Both the position numbers and the translations under genes were made by a program. Below, piece after piece: positions 9,331 to 19,260 of a stretch of DNA of 64,000 nt. The DNA comes from Enterococcus viikkiensis (GTDB taxonomy: Bacteria > Bacillota > Bacilli > Lactobacillales > Enterococcaceae). Each line of letters starts with the position of its first letter. Within the stretch, counting starts at the first letter, position 1. The notes beneath the pieces are model-generated. The model did no database searches and was not told where the DNA came from. It saw nothing but the letters and a program-made list of their open reading frames with translations. Location of the stretch: contig NZ_BJDW01000010.1 in assembly GCF_005405345.1 (NCBI RefSeq), forward strand, positions 1 to 64,000. The letters run 5' to 3'.

Positions 9331-9440
9331 TCCTATACTCCTAGTCTTAAAAAAGGGTTCACAAACTCAATATCAACTAATGCCGTAATCTCCTTTTCAC
9401 CAAAAAAAAATTCTCTTTATTAACAAAAAGGATGGTCATC

Positions 9441-9827
9441 ATGATAAAAGTTTTTACAGATGCCGCTAGCAATACCAAAAGAAGCGGCGGTGGCATCGTC
9501 ATAATCGCGGAAGAACAAAAACAATTGGCTCTACCACTGATAGAAGCCGACAATCATCAAGCTGAGCTAGCGATTATTATCCATGCACTGCATTATTTAA
9601 TTGATCATCAGTTAAATGATCAAACGGTTTTTATTTATTCCGATAGTAAAACTGCAATAAAAATTCTAGACCAAGGACAAACAAAAAACAAGCGATTCCT
9701 TCCATATTTATCAGAGTTTAATGAATTGACACCACAATTCCCCCTCCTTCTCCTTCAGTGGATCCCTGAAGCAAAAAATAAGGGGGCGGATAATTTAGCA
9801 CGGCAAGGCCTGCAGAAAAAATTATAG
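9441..9827 (+). CDS. RNase H-like protein
   Basis: 128 residues, RNase H fold. Acidic active-site positions are visible: Asp in FTDAA, Glu in HQAEL, Asp in YSDSK, and Asp in ADNLAR. The family cleaves the RNA strand of RNA-DNA hybrids; the protein is short and lacks an N-terminal hybrid-binding domain. I chose ATG 9441 with AAAAGGA 8 nt upstream, because the ATG at 9432 sits on the ribosome site. The stop overlaps the convergent cls stop by 6 nt. Activity is inferred from the four acidic residues. Confidence 0.8.
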   Translation: MIKVFTDAASNTKRSGGGIVIIAEEQKQLALPLIEADNHQAELAIIIHALHYLIDHQLNDQTVFIYSDSKTAIKILDQGQTKNKRFLPYLSEFNELTPQFPLLLLQWIPEAKNKGADNLARQGLQKKL

Positions 9828-11285
9828 TACCGGGGAAAGCAAGCGTGAAAAGCGTTGCTTGAAATTCAACCAGTAAGATTGATTCGCGATCATTTCATCG
9901 GTTAATTGAATACAATTTTTCATATCAGCTTCAAATATTTCTTTGAACTGCTTAGCTACTGCCGGATCATAAATGAAGCTGCTGACTTCAAAATTCAACT
10001 CATAACTTCGAATATCTTGGTTGGTTGAGCCGAAAGTAGCCAGCTCATCATCAACGACGATCGTTTTGGCGTGAATAAAGCCATCGGCATAATGGTAAAT
10101 CTTTACGCCTCGCTGATGTAAAAAGTTAGCATAGTATTGCGTAGCCCGATAGATGAAAGGATGGTCTGGCATATTCGGCACCATGATACGCACATCAATT
10201 CCTGAACGAACGGCGATCAAGATTGCTGAAATCATCGTCTCGTCTGGAACTAAATAAGGACTTTGGATCCAAACACTTTTTTCAGCCGACAAAATTAGCC
10301 GCACAAACCCATCCTTGATAATCTGCTCTTCTGCCGAATCTGGTCCGTCCGCCACAATCTGCATCGGTACCCCTTTTTTGATTTCTTTTTCAGGCAGCAC
10401 GAAGTATTCTGGAAAATAAGCCATCCGATCTTCTTTGTTAGCCACTGACGCATTCCAATCGCGAATAAAGATTTCTTGTAGAGTAAAACTGGCAGTACCC
10501 TCAATTCTTCCATGAGTATCACGCCAGCGACCGAAACGTTCCGACTCACCTAAGTACTGATCCCCTACATTAAAACCACCAGTCCAACCAATTTGACCGT
10601 CTATCACTACAATTTTCCGATGCAAATGGTAGTTCAAACGTGTTTTCGCTAAAATATTTTTGGACGTAATGAACGGCGTCACTTGCCCGCCGTTTTTAAT
10701 CAACGTTTCAAAAAACTTTCGATTCGTTTTAGGTGAACCCCATGGATCATAAATCATCCGTACCTCGACACCCTCAGCTGCTTTTTTTTCAAGGATACGT
10801 AAAAAGCGATTTCCGATGTGATCATTGAAAAACGCATAGTATTCTACGTGAATATTGCTTTTTGCAGCTTCTAAATCAATAAACAACCGTTCAAACTTAT
10901 CGTTTCCGTCTAAAAAGAATTCCAGCTCATTGCGAATCGCTAAAGGCGACTCGTCTAAATTTTGAAAGAATTTTACTAAAGCTTTCGCTGTAGGATAAAG
11001 CTGGTCTGGCTCATTATAATCCACATGCTGATTGTCTTGACGAATCATTTCGTTGATTTCTTTCACTCTTTTTTCGTCTTCTTGCTCGAAACGATACATC
11101 GTTTCCCCATCGATTCCACGACCGCAAAAAGCATAAATTAAAAAACCGATTACGGGTAAAAAGATCAAGGTCAACAACCATGCCCAGATTGTCGTAATAT
11201 TTCTAGGCTTCCTGAAAACGGTAATAATTGCACCAATCGCATTGGCGATAAAAATAAATAAGATAATTTGTTCAATAATTCCCAA
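9822..11285 (-). CDS. cls: Cardiolipin synthase
   Basis: 487 residues, phospholipase D superfamily. Two N-terminal membrane segments (about 2-22 and 31-51) precede two HKD motifs, HLHRKIVVIDGQIGWTGG and FIHAKTIVVDDELATFGSTN. It condenses phosphatidylglycerol into cardiolipin at the membrane. The start is probably TTG at 11285, preceded by AGAGGGG; the frame is open to another TTG at 11303 that lies before this site. A -10 TATAAT is at 11326-11321. No terminator separates it from the convergent RNase H gene. Confidence 0.93.
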   Translation of the reverse strand: MGIIEQIILFIFIANAIGAIITVFRKPRNITTIWAWLLTLIFLPVIGFLIYAFCGRGIDGETMYRFEQEDEKRVKEINEMIRQDNQHVDYNEPDQLYPTAKALVKFFQNLDESPLAIRNELEFFLDGNDKFERLFIDLEAAKSNIHVEYYAFFNDHIGNRFLRILEKKAAEGVEVRMIYDPWGSPKTNRKFFETLIKNGGQVTPFITSKNILAKTRLNYHLHRKIVVIDGQIGWTGGFNVGDQYLGESERFGRWRDTHGRIEGTASFTLQEIFIRDWNASVANKEDRMAYFPEYFVLPEKEIKKGVPMQIVADGPDSAEEQIIKDGFVRLILSAEKSVWIQSPYLVPDETMISAILIAVRSGIDVRIMVPNMPDHPFIYRATQYYANFLHQRGVKIYHYADGFIHAKTIVVDDELATFGSTNQDIRSYELNFEVSSFIYDPAVAKQFKEIFEADMKNCIQLTDEMIANQSYWLNFKQRFSRLLSPVL

Positions 11286-11373
11286 ATGGTCCCCTCTTTT
11301 CAACTAATTTTCTCATTTTGATTATACCGAAAGTCGAGACGCTTTAAAAGAAACACGCTGTTTTAGAACAAAT

Positions 11374-11451
11374 AAAAAAAACAGCGTCTCGCTCAGACTA
11401 TCGCACACACTAGCTTTCTAGCTAGTTGCGACTCTCCCGCTTGACGCTGTT
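11374..11451 (-). terminator. Long terminator of alaS
   Basis: An outer stem AACAGCGTC/GACGCTGTT with an eight-T tail encloses an inner hairpin at 11401-11431 (TCGCA and ACTAGCT arms). It is unusually long (about 78 nt) for an intrinsic terminator. Confidence 0.8.
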
Positions 11452-11465
11452 TTTCTGTTTTTAAA

Positions 11466-14099
11466 TTACGCTAACCAATTGGCTACTTCTGCCAAGGCAG
11501 CGGATAAACCGGCTGGATTTTTCCCTCCAGCTTGGGCCATATCTGGACGGCCGCCGCCACCGCCGCCAACCTTTGGTGCGATTGCTTTAATTAAGTCTCC
11601 TGCTTTTAAACCTTTTTCATTAGCTGCTGGACTCATAGCTGCTAAAAGGTTGACCTTTTCTCCTTGGACCGTGCCAAGAACTAAAACATCAGATAAAGTT
11701 TTTTGTTTCCATTGATCGGCTAATTGACGTAATTGGTTCATGTCTTTTACGTTGACTTGCGCTGTGATCACAGTCGTTCCGTTGATTTCCTTCACATCTT
11801 TAAAGACATCGCCAGCTTGTTGATTGGCTAATTTTGTTGCTAGCTGTTCATTTTCTTTTTGTAGTTCACGTAATTGCTGTTGCAATTGTTCCGTTTTGCT
11901 GACGACTTCTTTGATTTGTGGGGATTTCACGATTTGCGCGACTTTGATTAGTTGTTCTTCTTCTTCACGGAACGCTTCATAGGCTTCTTTTCCTGTTAAC
12001 GCTTCGATCCGTCGAACACCAGCACCGATGCCTGATTCAGAAACAATTTTGAATAAGCCGATGTCTTCCGTATTCGCTACGTGGGTTCCACCACACAATT
12101 CGATTGACCAGTCGCCAATGTTAACTACACGAACATCGTGGCCGTATTTCTCGCCGAACAATGCCATCGCACCCATGTTTTTAGCGGTGTCAATATCAGT
12201 TTCGATCGTTACGACCGGAATGGCTTCCCAAATTTTTTGGTTGACGATTTTTTCCATTTCTTTTAACTCAGTAGCTGTTACTTGACCAAAATGTGTGAAG
12301 TCAAAGCGTAAATGTTTGTCCGTCACTAATGATCCCGCTTGGTTCGCGTGAGCGCCTAGCACTTCCTTCAAGGCTTTATGCAAGACGTGAGTCGCTGTGT
12401 GATTTTTGATGACTTTGTTACGGAAAGCAGCGTTAACTTGTAAGAAATAGTTTTCGCCTTCTTTTAATGGAGCCAGTACTTCAACTGTGTGCAAGGCTTG
12501 GCCATTAGGCGCTTTTTGGACATCTACGACATTGGCGATGATTTTCCCGGATTGATCAACAATCATGCCAATATCCGCGATTTGTCCCCCCATTTCAGCA
12601 TAGAAAGGCGTTTCAGCAAACATTACTTGTGCTTCGCCTTCTGACACTTCAGCAACGATTCCATTATCTTGTATTACCACAAGTAGTTCGCTTTCGTTTT
12701 CTAAATGTTCATAGCCGACAAATTTGCTGGCGACTTTGATGTCACCTAGTAAAGCCGTTTGAACCCCCATTGATTTTTCAGTAGTTCGTGCAGCCCGCGC
12801 CCGTTCTTTTTGCGCTTCCATTTCGACTTCAAAACCTTCGTGGTCAACTTTCAGGCCTTCATCTTCAGCAACTTCTTCCGTTAATTCAACTGGGAAGCCG
12901 AATGTATCATATAACTTAAAGATCGTTTTCCCGTTCAGAGTGGTTTCATTATGATCCTTTAATTCAGCCAAGACGTCGTTTAACATCGTTAAGCCGTCGT
13001 TAATCGTTTCATGGAAACGTTCTTCTTCCGTGCGAACAACTTTTTCGATAAACGCTTCTTGCTGTTTGACTTCGGGATAATAGCTCACCATGATCTCGCC
13101 CACCACAGGGACTAATTTATACAAGAAGGCTTGATCGATGCCTAATTTTTTACCATGCATCACTGCACGACGTAATAAACGGCGCAACACATAGCCACGA
13201 CCTTCATTAGAAGGCAAAGCGCCGTCACCAATCGCAAAAGCTAATGAACGAATATGATCGGCGATTACTTTGAATGAAATATCTAATTGTTTATCCACGC
13301 CATATTTTTTGCCGCTTAATTCTTCAACTTTACCTATGATTGGCAAGAATAAATCTGTTTCAAAGTTGGTTGGCGCATCTTGAATGATTGAAACCATCCG
13401 TTCAAGTCCCATGCCCGTATCAATATTTTGATGTGGCAATGGTTCGTAAGTTCCTTGTGGGGTATGGTTAAATTCTGAGAACACAAGATTCCAAATTTCC
13501 AAGTAACGTTCATTTTCGCCGCCAGGATAATTTTCCGGATCGTCTTCAGCTAGATCGTTAAAAGACTCTCCACGGTCATAAAAAATTTCTGAGTCAGGAC
13601 CACTTGGGCCAGCGCCTAAATCCCAGAAATTGTCTTCGATTTCAACGACATGATCCGCTGGAATACCAACTTCTTCTAACCAGATCCGTTTTGCTTCTTT
13701 ATCCTCTGGATAGACGGTGACATATAATTTATCTGGATCAAAGCCGATCCATTCTGGTGATGTCAGAAATTCCCAGGCCCATTCGATGGCTTTGACTTTA
13801 AAATAATCCCCGATCGAGAAGTTTCCTAGCATTTCAAACATCGTATGGTGACGCGCTGTTTTTCCAACGTTTTCAATATCGTTAGTACGAATTGATTTTT
13901 GCGCATTAGCGATCCGTGGGTTTTCCGGTACCACACTGCCATCAAAGTATTTTTTCATGGTAGCAACACCAGAATTGATCCATAATAAGGTTGGGTCATT
14001 AACCGGAACTAATGACGCACTTGGTTCGATCATATGATCCTTCGTTTTAAAGAAATCCAAAAACATTTGGCGCACTTCAGCGCTTGATAATTTTTTCAT
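11466..14099 (-). CDS. alaS: Alanyl-tRNA synthetase
   Basis: 877 residues, full length. It charges tRNA-Ala. The class II catalytic core lies in the first ~250 residues ([25 protein letters not shown]). The editing domain carries HTATHVLH and the zinc-type CGGTH motif. A coiled segment (about 730-765) links to the C-terminal DHHA1 domain with its [15 protein letters not shown] glycine loop. The start follows AGAGGAG. A T-box leader controls it (14108-14337), and it appears monocistronic. Confidence 0.97.
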   Translation of the reverse strand: MKKLSSAEVRQMFLDFFKTKDHMIEPSASLVPVNDPTLLWINSGVATMKKYFDGSVVPENPRIANAQKSIRTNDIENVGKTARHHTMFEMLGNFSIGDYFKVKAIEWAWEFLTSPEWIGFDPDKLYVTVYPEDKEAKRIWLEEVGIPADHVVEIEDNFWDLGAGPSGPDSEIFYDRGESFNDLAEDDPENYPGGENERYLEIWNLVFSEFNHTPQGTYEPLPHQNIDTGMGLERMVSIIQDAPTNFETDLFLPIIGKVEELSGKKYGVDKQLDISFKVIADHIRSLAFAIGDGALPSNEGRGYVLRRLLRRAVMHGKKLGIDQAFLYKLVPVVGEIMVSYYPEVKQQEAFIEKVVRTEEERFHETINDGLTMLNDVLAELKDHNETTLNGKTIFKLYDTFGFPVELTEEVAEDEGLKVDHEGFEVEMEAQKERARAARTTEKSMGVQTALLGDIKVASKFVGYEHLENESELLVVIQDNGIVAEVSEGEAQVMFAETPFYAEMGGQIADIGMIVDQSGKIIANVVDVQKAPNGQALHTVEVLAPLKEGENYFLQVNAAFRNKVIKNHTATHVLHKALKEVLGAHANQAGSLVTDKHLRFDFTHFGQVTATELKEMEKIVNQKIWEAIPVVTIETDIDTAKNMGAMALFGEKYGHDVRVVNIGDWSIELCGGTHVANTEDIGLFKIVSESGIGAGVRRIEALTGKEAYEAFREEEEQLIKVAQIVKSPQIKEVVSKTEQLQQQLRELQKENEQLATKLANQQAGDVFKDVKEINGTTVITAQVNVKDMNQLRQLADQWKQKTLSDVLVLGTVQGEKVNLLAAMSPAANEKGLKAGDLIKAIAPKVGGGGGGRPDMAQAGGKNPAGLSAALAEVANWLA

Positions 14100-14107
14100 C
14101 TATTCTC

Positions 14108-14337
14108 CTCTTTCCTAAAAAAAATAAAAACTACCACTGCAGTCAAGGACGAAAACTCGCGGTACCACCTTGATTGCAATGATAGTTTGATCATTACCTC
14201 TTCAGCTCGTTAACGCTGAGCAGCGTTGATTTTTCAATCAAAATTTTTTGGGGAGCAATTTATTTTTCGCCACGTGCAACTTTCAGCAATCGTACACTTT
14301 CTGTGGAGGCGTAAAGAATAAACCATATCCTGTTAAG
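14108..14337 (-). promoter_or_regulatory. T-box leader of alaS
   Basis: The T-box core AAGGTGGTACCGCG is at 14171-14158 on the minus strand. It lies in the loop of a 20-bp terminator stem (arms 14187-14168 and 14148-14129, with wobble pairs) followed by a long T tract. Uncharged tRNA-Ala is expected to pair with the T-box and stabilise the antiterminator. A GCT that could be the specifier occurs in the stem I region, but I did not fold it fully. Confidence 0.93.
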
Positions 14338-14366
14338 AGTATAGAAAAAACTCTGACAAAAGTCAA
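14338..14366 (-). promoter_or_regulatory. Promoter of alaS T-box
   Basis: The -35 TTGACT is at 14366-14361, the spacer 17 nt and the -10 TATACT at 14343-14338, directly after the stop codon of the upstream gene. Confidence 0.85.
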
Positions 14367-14367
14367 A

Positions 14368-15420
14368 CTAGACTTTGATTAAGATTGCTTTACGGTATAA
14401 ATACTCGCTTGGTGCTAAAACTTTTTCATGCAACAGCATCGCATCATTCGCAAAGTAGGTCGCAAGTGGTAAGAAATCAACGATCGGTATTCCAACTTGA
14501 TTCTTTTTATTCCGTAACTTTAAGACCCCGGGATCTTCTGTGATCTCAAAGCGTTCCATTGAGGTATCAAAAAACAGGCCAAACATATTGGCTTTCTCCA
14601 TCATTTTACGAACACTTTTTCCACGATAGGGATCATTAATGTTTAGATCATTGCCCCAGCGGAATAAACGACGGCTTCCAGCTCCATTTACGTATTCCCA
14701 CTGATCCTCCGTTAATAAATCAAAGTTCTTTTTACGAATTTTCTTTCGCAAGCTGGAATACGTGTGATTCTCGTGACTAAAGACGTGGTAATAATCGCTG
14801 TTGGGAACCATTTCAATATACCAGCGCTCTTCTTTCAAGACATTTTTCGGGAAAGACCAAACCATACTTTCCTCAGCCGTTAAAGTTGGAAACAGTACGT
14901 CTTTGATTTCTTGTTCAAAGGCTGAAAATTGATCCGCTTCTCCTTCAAAACTGCCTGTGACCGCATCGTAAACCCCTAGATAACTGGTACCAGCCGGTAA
15001 TGCCTGTCGCTGAACAAACATTGGTGGGATTTGGACTTTACGCAAATTAGTCGTCTTATCGTTGATCAGTTCCCCTAACGAATCCACATCAAAAAAATTA
15101 TATTGTCCACGCAACTCTTCGGGAATTGTGATCTCTTTTGCATTTGGTGCCGTCTCTAATAATGACAGTCCTTTTGTTCCAAGATTCCACCCCAAGATGG
15201 CATCTTTGTTTCCAGGAATAAAAACAAATTCTTCTTCATCGAAAGACAATTGAAACGTTTGACATTTAATACCATATAATTCGAAATCTTTTAGCTCAAT
15301 ATCTGAGATCTTCATTAAAGGATTTACAAAATGTAGCAATAACTGACTTAACAACGTTCGCTTTTCTTTTGGTGTTAAGCGTTTCCAATAGGACCAGTCT
15401 AATTGATCTAATAAGTTCAT
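14368..15420 (-). CDS. Divergent FGE-sulfatase/SUMF1-like domain protein
   Basis: 350 residues. The segment LTEDQWEYVNGAGSRRLFRWG (roughly 235-255) resembles the LPTEAEWEYAAR...WG core of formylglycine-generating enzymes, and FVFIPG near residue 65 resembles their N-terminal strand. I see only one cysteine (GIKCQTF), so the copper-binding cysteine pair of true enzymes is missing and the fold is probably used for binding. I chose ATG 15420 because GGAGGAGG lies 10 nt upstream. It lies between the alaS promoter and a divergent acetyltransferase. Function unknown. Confidence 0.55.
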   Translation of the reverse strand: MNLLDQLDWSYWKRLTPKEKRTLLSQLLLHFVNPLMKISDIELKDFELYGIKCQTFQLSFDEEEFVFIPGNKDAILGWNLGTKGLSLLETAPNAKEITIPEELRGQYNFFDVDSLGELINDKTTNLRKVQIPPMFVQRQALPAGTSYLGVYDAVTGSFEGEADQFSAFEQEIKDVLFPTLTAEESMVWSFPKNVLKEERWYIEMVPNSDYYHVFSHENHTYSSLRKKIRKKNFDLLTEDQWEYVNGAGSRRLFRWGNDLNINDPYRGKSVRKMMEKANMFGLFFDTSMERFEITEDPGVLKLRNKKNQVGIPIVDFLPLATYFANDAMLLHEKVLAPSEYLYRKAILIKV

Positions 15421-15490
15421 AAAACTTTCTGCCTCCTCCAACACTACTATGATAAAATTATACCATTATCAGCATGAAATGAGGAAAAAG

Positions 15491-15931
15491 ATGAGGGAAA
15501 TTTTCGGATCTGAACCAGCTACGCAAGCAGCTGCCTTTTGTTTGCGCTACCAAGTCTTTGTTTTAGAACAAGGAATTTCACCAGAACTAGAATTCGATGC
15601 GTTGGATACGCCGGATCGGCGCTATATCGTTCTTTTCGATGGAAATATACCGGTGGCAACCGCTCGTTTTCAAACGATTCATAACACTATTTTGAATCCT
15701 GATCGATTATGTGTGGCCAGAAGTTTTCGTCAGCAAGGGCTAGGGAAAAAACTTTTATCAAAATTAGAAAAACTAGGCTTGGCTGAAGGGTATAAGACTT
15801 CTCTACTTTCAGCTGAAGTCAGTGCACAAATTTTTTACGAAAAATCGGGGTACCATGTCGTATCCGATATTTTTAAGGAAGATGGCATTCCTTGCGTAAA
15901 AATGCAAAAAGCGCTAGCTGCCGACGAATAG
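15491..15931 (+). CDS. GNAT-family N-acetyltransferase
   Basis: 146 residues. The acetyl-CoA loop is visible as FRQQGLGKKLL (motif A), preceded by VARSF, and the N-terminal RYQVFVLEQGISPELEFD resembles the YjcF/ElaA-type subfamily. The substrate is unknown. I chose ATG 15491 (TGAGGAAAAAG upstream) over ATG 15449, since the region before it looks like a promoter (TATGAT). The stop codon sits in the loop of the shared terminator, and the terminator stem encodes ALAADE. Confidence 0.82.
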   Translation: MREIFGSEPATQAAAFCLRYQVFVLEQGISPELEFDALDTPDRRYIVLFDGNIPVATARFQTIHNTILNPDRLCVARSFRQQGLGKKLLSKLEKLGLAEGYKTSLLSAEVSAQIFYEKSGYHVVSDIFKEDGIPCVKMQKALAADE

Positions 15932-15949
15932 TCGGGGCTAGCGTTTTTT
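15906..15949. terminator. Bidirectional terminator between acetyltransferase and cshB
   Basis: Stem CGCTAGCTGCCGAC/GTCGGGGCTAGCG with a 5-nt loop containing the TAG stop of the plus-strand gene; T6 on the plus side and T5 on the minus side. Confidence 0.88.
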
Positions 15950-15952
15950 GGC

Positions 15953-17305
15953 TTATGAATTCGAACGTTTTTTGTTTTTTCGTGCGCCACGTTCTTCTTG
16001 GCGACGAGTTTGGCGACGTTTTTGTTTATTTGATTCTGAGATTGCGCGATCAATTTTCTTTTTGTAACCAGGTTTGATTTTTTTCTTCGATTTTTTGACC
16101 AAACCAATCAAGGTAGGATCTAATTCATCTTTTGATTTTTCACGTTTTTTACGACGGTTGCGGTCATAGGTGTCAACGATCTCATCATTTTTAATTTCCT
16201 TCGGTTGGAAAGTCACGCCAAGATTCTCGATTAAATTCACACTGTTTTCATCACTTGGACTGTACAGCGTAATCGCTGTCCCTGACATTCCATTACGGCC
16301 GGTCCGTCCGACACGGTGAATAAAGAAATCTAAATCTTGTGGAATTTCCGCGTTAATCACATGAGAAACGCCTTCGATATCGATCCCGCGGGCAGCCAGA
16401 TCGGTGGCGACTACATATTGATATTCCAAATTTTGAACTTGACGCATCACCCGTTTTCGTTCACGTGGCGAGATATCTCCGTGAATTTTTGCGACCTTCA
16501 AGCCCTGTGCTTTCAGGTAGCCACTGATTTCATCAACATGCTGTTTCGTGTTGGCAAAAACAATCGCTAAATACGGATGTCCCACCGTTAACAATTGATA
16601 AATCAAACGATTGCGATCTTTTCCCTTAGTGGAGATCAGCCAGTTCTCAATCGTATCCGAAATGACCGCTTTTGACTTGATTTCTTCCATCACTGGATTT
16701 TCCATGTATTTTAATAGGAAAGGACGTAATTTTTCTGGGATCGTCGCTGAAAAAACCAGCATTTGTAAATGCTTAGGCAAACGTCCAGCAATTTGATCGA
16801 CTTCATGCAAGAAGCCCATATCTAAGGTCATGTCCGCTTCATCGACAACAAAATGTTGCGCCGTGTGTACTTTCAACGCCTGCTCATTCATCATATCTAA
16901 GATACGCCCCGGTGTGCCGATCACTACATGAGGCTGATGACTACTAGTTAATTTATCTAACTGACGTTGCTTATCGGTTCCTCCAACAAAATTCGATACA
17001 CGAATCTCTGTAGGTGAAAATTCTGCGATTTGGCTGGCTGCTTGATAAATTTGAGCAGCAAGCTCCCGACTTGGTGCAGTGATTAACACTTGCACTTCGT
17101 CTTTTGTGCCATCGATCTTATCCATCAATGGCAATAAAAAAGTATGGGTCTTACCAGAACCGGTCTGAGACTGACCGATCACATTTTTTCCTTTTTTAAT
17201 TAAAGGAATTAATTTTTCTTGAACCTCTGTTGGTTCGGTAAAACCTTTATCCTTGATCGCTTCAAAAATAAATGGTTGGAAATTAAATGATTCAAACGTT
17301 CGCAT
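15953..17305 (-). CDS. cshB: DEAD-box RNA helicase (CshB-like)
   Basis: 450 residues. All helicase motifs are visible: GQSQTGSGKTH (Walker A), TAPSRELA, GTPGR, VDEAD, SAT, ATDLAARGIDIEGV and HRVGRTGR. A lysine/arginine-rich tail follows (about 395-450). The family remodels RNA in ribosome assembly, cold growth and mRNA decay. It starts 1 nt after the VanZ-RDD stop, so the two are cotranscribed. The CshB assignment follows from length and tail; CshA is longer. Confidence 0.9.
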   Translation of the reverse strand: MRTFESFNFQPFIFEAIKDKGFTEPTEVQEKLIPLIKKGKNVIGQSQTGSGKTHTFLLPLMDKIDGTKDEVQVLITAPSRELAAQIYQAASQIAEFSPTEIRVSNFVGGTDKQRQLDKLTSSHQPHVVIGTPGRILDMMNEQALKVHTAQHFVVDEADMTLDMGFLHEVDQIAGRLPKHLQMLVFSATIPEKLRPFLLKYMENPVMEEIKSKAVISDTIENWLISTKGKDRNRLIYQLLTVGHPYLAIVFANTKQHVDEISGYLKAQGLKVAKIHGDISPRERKRVMRQVQNLEYQYVVATDLAARGIDIEGVSHVINAEIPQDLDFFIHRVGRTGRNGMSGTAITLYSPSDENSVNLIENLGVTFQPKEIKNDEIVDTYDRNRRKKREKSKDELDPTLIGLVKKSKKKIKPGYKKKIDRAISESNKQKRRQTRRQEERGARKNKKRSNS

Positions 17306-17306
17306 G

Positions 17307-18455
17307 TTATACCTCTTTCTTTAACGTACTAATCGTATACGTGTGGCTTGCTTTGTCATGGAATAGGCGGTTTTTTCTCCTTATGAGAGCATACAATAAG
17401 TTGAATAGAAATAAAAGCAAAATTCCTAAACTAAGTAGCCCAAAAGTAACATAAGCAATAAAAACAGTGTGGTTGGTTGTTGTCAGATGAGTCATAGTAA
17501 ATTGAAAAATCATTAAAAGGCCATACAAAAGGAAGTAAAACGCGCTGTAGCGTTTAACCAAACTACTGAATCGAATATGTTCTCGTCCGTTTTCAATTAC
17601 TTGGATCCGTACGACTTTCTTCCCTATCGTCTGTCCATTCCAGAAATACATCAAAATCATAAAATAAAGAGTTACCTGAAGCACGAGATTAACAAATGGA
17701 TAGCTTAGAAAATCATTCAGTTTAGTTGGTAACAGGCTTGAAAAAAAGCTCAAAATCGTACTGATAAAATTAATAACGATCCAATCGATTATTAAAGCTA
17801 CCAACCGGCGCAATAGCGTCACTCGATGACCTTTTTCCAGAGATTCAGAGTCCAATTCATTTCTGGTTGGTAAAAAGAATGTAAAGAGCGGTGCACAAAT
17901 AAAGCCGATAGTGCCACCAATCGTATTATGCAGCAAGTCATTTACATCAAACAGACGATACGGTCTTGGATAAATAAAATACAACCCACTTAGCTGAGTC
18001 AGCTCGAAAAAGAGCGACAAACAAAAGCTTGCCAGGATCGTTTTACTAATCGAGAATTTGAAATAGTACCGACAATAAATTCCAAAAGGAAACAATAAGA
18101 AAATATTAAAGACCGGCTCCAAAAAAACGCTTTGCTTCATCGCTGGTAGATACGTGCTAGGATGATTCAACTGCAGCACCGTTTGGTTCATAAAATTGTG
18201 CCACGACTGGAATAAATGCAGTTCATAGCGTGGACTCGTCATTTGCGCCACGGCGCTGATACTTGGCAGTGGCAAGATTACTAGATAATAAGCACATAAT
18301 AAATAGAAAACAAAGGAGTACAAGATTAAGCTTCGAAGTTTGCCTAATTGCCCATACTTTCGATAATAGTAAATTAAAAAAGGTGCAGCAATCAGCATCG
18401 CTAAAAATGGAAAAGTCAGCACCGCCGCTTTAATTGGAAAAATATAACTGTTCAT
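17307..18455 (-). CDS. VanZ-RDD fusion membrane protein
   Basis: 382 residues, about eight membrane segments. The N-terminal half (about 1-200) is VanZ-like, with NIFLLFPFGIY and the FDVNDLLHNTIGGTIGF signature. The C-terminal half is an RDD domain (LLRRLVALIIDWIVIN ... NGQTIGKKVVRIQVI). VanZ proteins give low-level teicoplanin resistance in some enterococci; RDD domains occur in channels and transporters. The true function is unknown. It has a GAGGG ribosome site and is translated directly before cshB. Confidence 0.85.
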   Translation of the reverse strand: MNSYIFPIKAAVLTFPFLAMLIAAPFLIYYYRKYGQLGKLRSLILYSFVFYLLCAYYLVILPLPSISAVAQMTSPRYELHLFQSWHNFMNQTVLQLNHPSTYLPAMKQSVFLEPVFNIFLLFPFGIYCRYYFKFSISKTILASFCLSLFFELTQLSGLYFIYPRPYRLFDVNDLLHNTIGGTIGFICAPLFTFFLPTRNELDSESLEKGHRVTLLRRLVALIIDWIVINFISTILSFFSSLLPTKLNDFLSYPFVNLVLQVTLYFMILMYFWNGQTIGKKVVRIQVIENGREHIRFSSLVKRYSAFYFLLYGLLMIFQFTMTHLTTTNHTVFIAYVTFGLLSLGILLLFLFNLLYALIRRKNRLFHDKASHTYTISTLKKEV

Positions 18456-18586
18456 GCAATTCCCTCATTCGTCATAGTTAGTGAAACAGATGGTGATAAT
18501 AAAGAGTTTTAAAAAGTTGTGGTAAAATAAATGCAGTATCTACAAAATAAAGTTCATTGATAAAAAATTCATGGAGGTCATTCTAA

Positions 18587-18901
18587 ATGTTAAATCCCCT
18601 TTTTGCCTTTGGCGTCCCGGCGGCACTATTAGTTGCATACGCTGTTTTTTTCTTTTTTAAAAAAGCAAAACAAAAAGAATATCGACGGTTTGTTTTAACT
18701 TTGATATCCGTCTTTTTAACGACTTTTAGCTATCAAGTCTATAATTATAGTCGAACAGTCATCAAGCTTAGCACCCCAGCCAGCTTTGAAAAAAGCTTCG
18801 GCTACAGCCAAGGACGTTTAATCGTACCCTTCATTTCAGGTGCTATTTTAACAGGCATCAATGTCTATTATCTGTTTCGTCAATTTAGAAAAAAAGAATA
18901 A
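18587..18901 (+). CDS. Small membrane protein of unknown function
   Basis: 104 residues. Three hydrophobic segments (about 5-24, 36-52 and 78-96) with a positive-inside pattern (FFKKAKQKEYRR, RQFRKKE). The GGAGGTC ribosome site 7 nt before the ATG is strong, which supports translation. I recognise no family. It stands alone and converges with the next gene, sharing a palindromic terminator that contains both stops. Confidence 0.7.
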   Translation: MLNPLFAFGVPAALLVAYAVFFFFKKAKQKEYRRFVLTLISVFLTTFSYQVYNYSRTVIKLSTPASFEKSFGYSQGRLIVPFISGAILTGINVYYLFRQFRKKE

Positions 18902-18920
18902 CAGGCAGCCTGTTATTCTT
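18894..18920. terminator. Palindromic bidirectional terminator containing two stop codons
   Basis: Thirteen-nt arms AAGAATAACAGGC/GCCTGTTATTCTT around a single A. The stop TAA of the plus gene (18899-18901) and that of the minus gene (18915-18913) are both inside the arms. Confidence 0.7.
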
Positions 18921-19260
18921 CTAAGCTAAAGAATTTGATTTCAACATCATTTAACAATTTCAATGTATTTAAATCTAAACGAACCCACTCTTTAGAGGCC
19001 GCAAGATATTGATTATTTTCAAAACTGATTTCAATCTCATTTAAAAGCTGTTCGGGACTGCTAAAAACATGGGTGTCTTTTTCCAGCAGCACAGTAACGA
19101 GAGCAGGATTTTCAATTAGAAAATAATCCGCCTGATACTTATATAGAATAATTTGATAGGTTTTATTTTTTAGTTCACAACGAATAGCAAACAATCCTTC
19201 TGATAAATTGGATAGTTTTATAGCGACTTCATTGGGACTCAATATTTCCTGATGTAACAT
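18913..19260 (-). CDS. Hypothetical soluble protein
   Basis: 115 residues, acidic, mixed alpha/beta, no membrane segment and no known motif seen. The AGGAGGAACTC ribosome site before ATG 19260 is strong. It is isolated, followed at once by the shared palindrome; the nearest upstream minus gene is ypgQ, about 115 nt away with no clear terminator between. I do not recognise it. Confidence 0.65.
   Translation of the reverse strand: MLHQEILSPNEVAIKLSNLSEGLFAIRCELKNKTYQIILYKYQADYFLIENPALVTVLLEKDTHVFSSPEQLLNEIEISFENNQYLAASKEWVRLDLNTLKLLNDVEIKFFSLEE

Noticed and set aside
12028-12285. Plus-strand ORF opposite alaS
   Set aside because: Mirror of a highly conserved synthetase coding region with no start signals.
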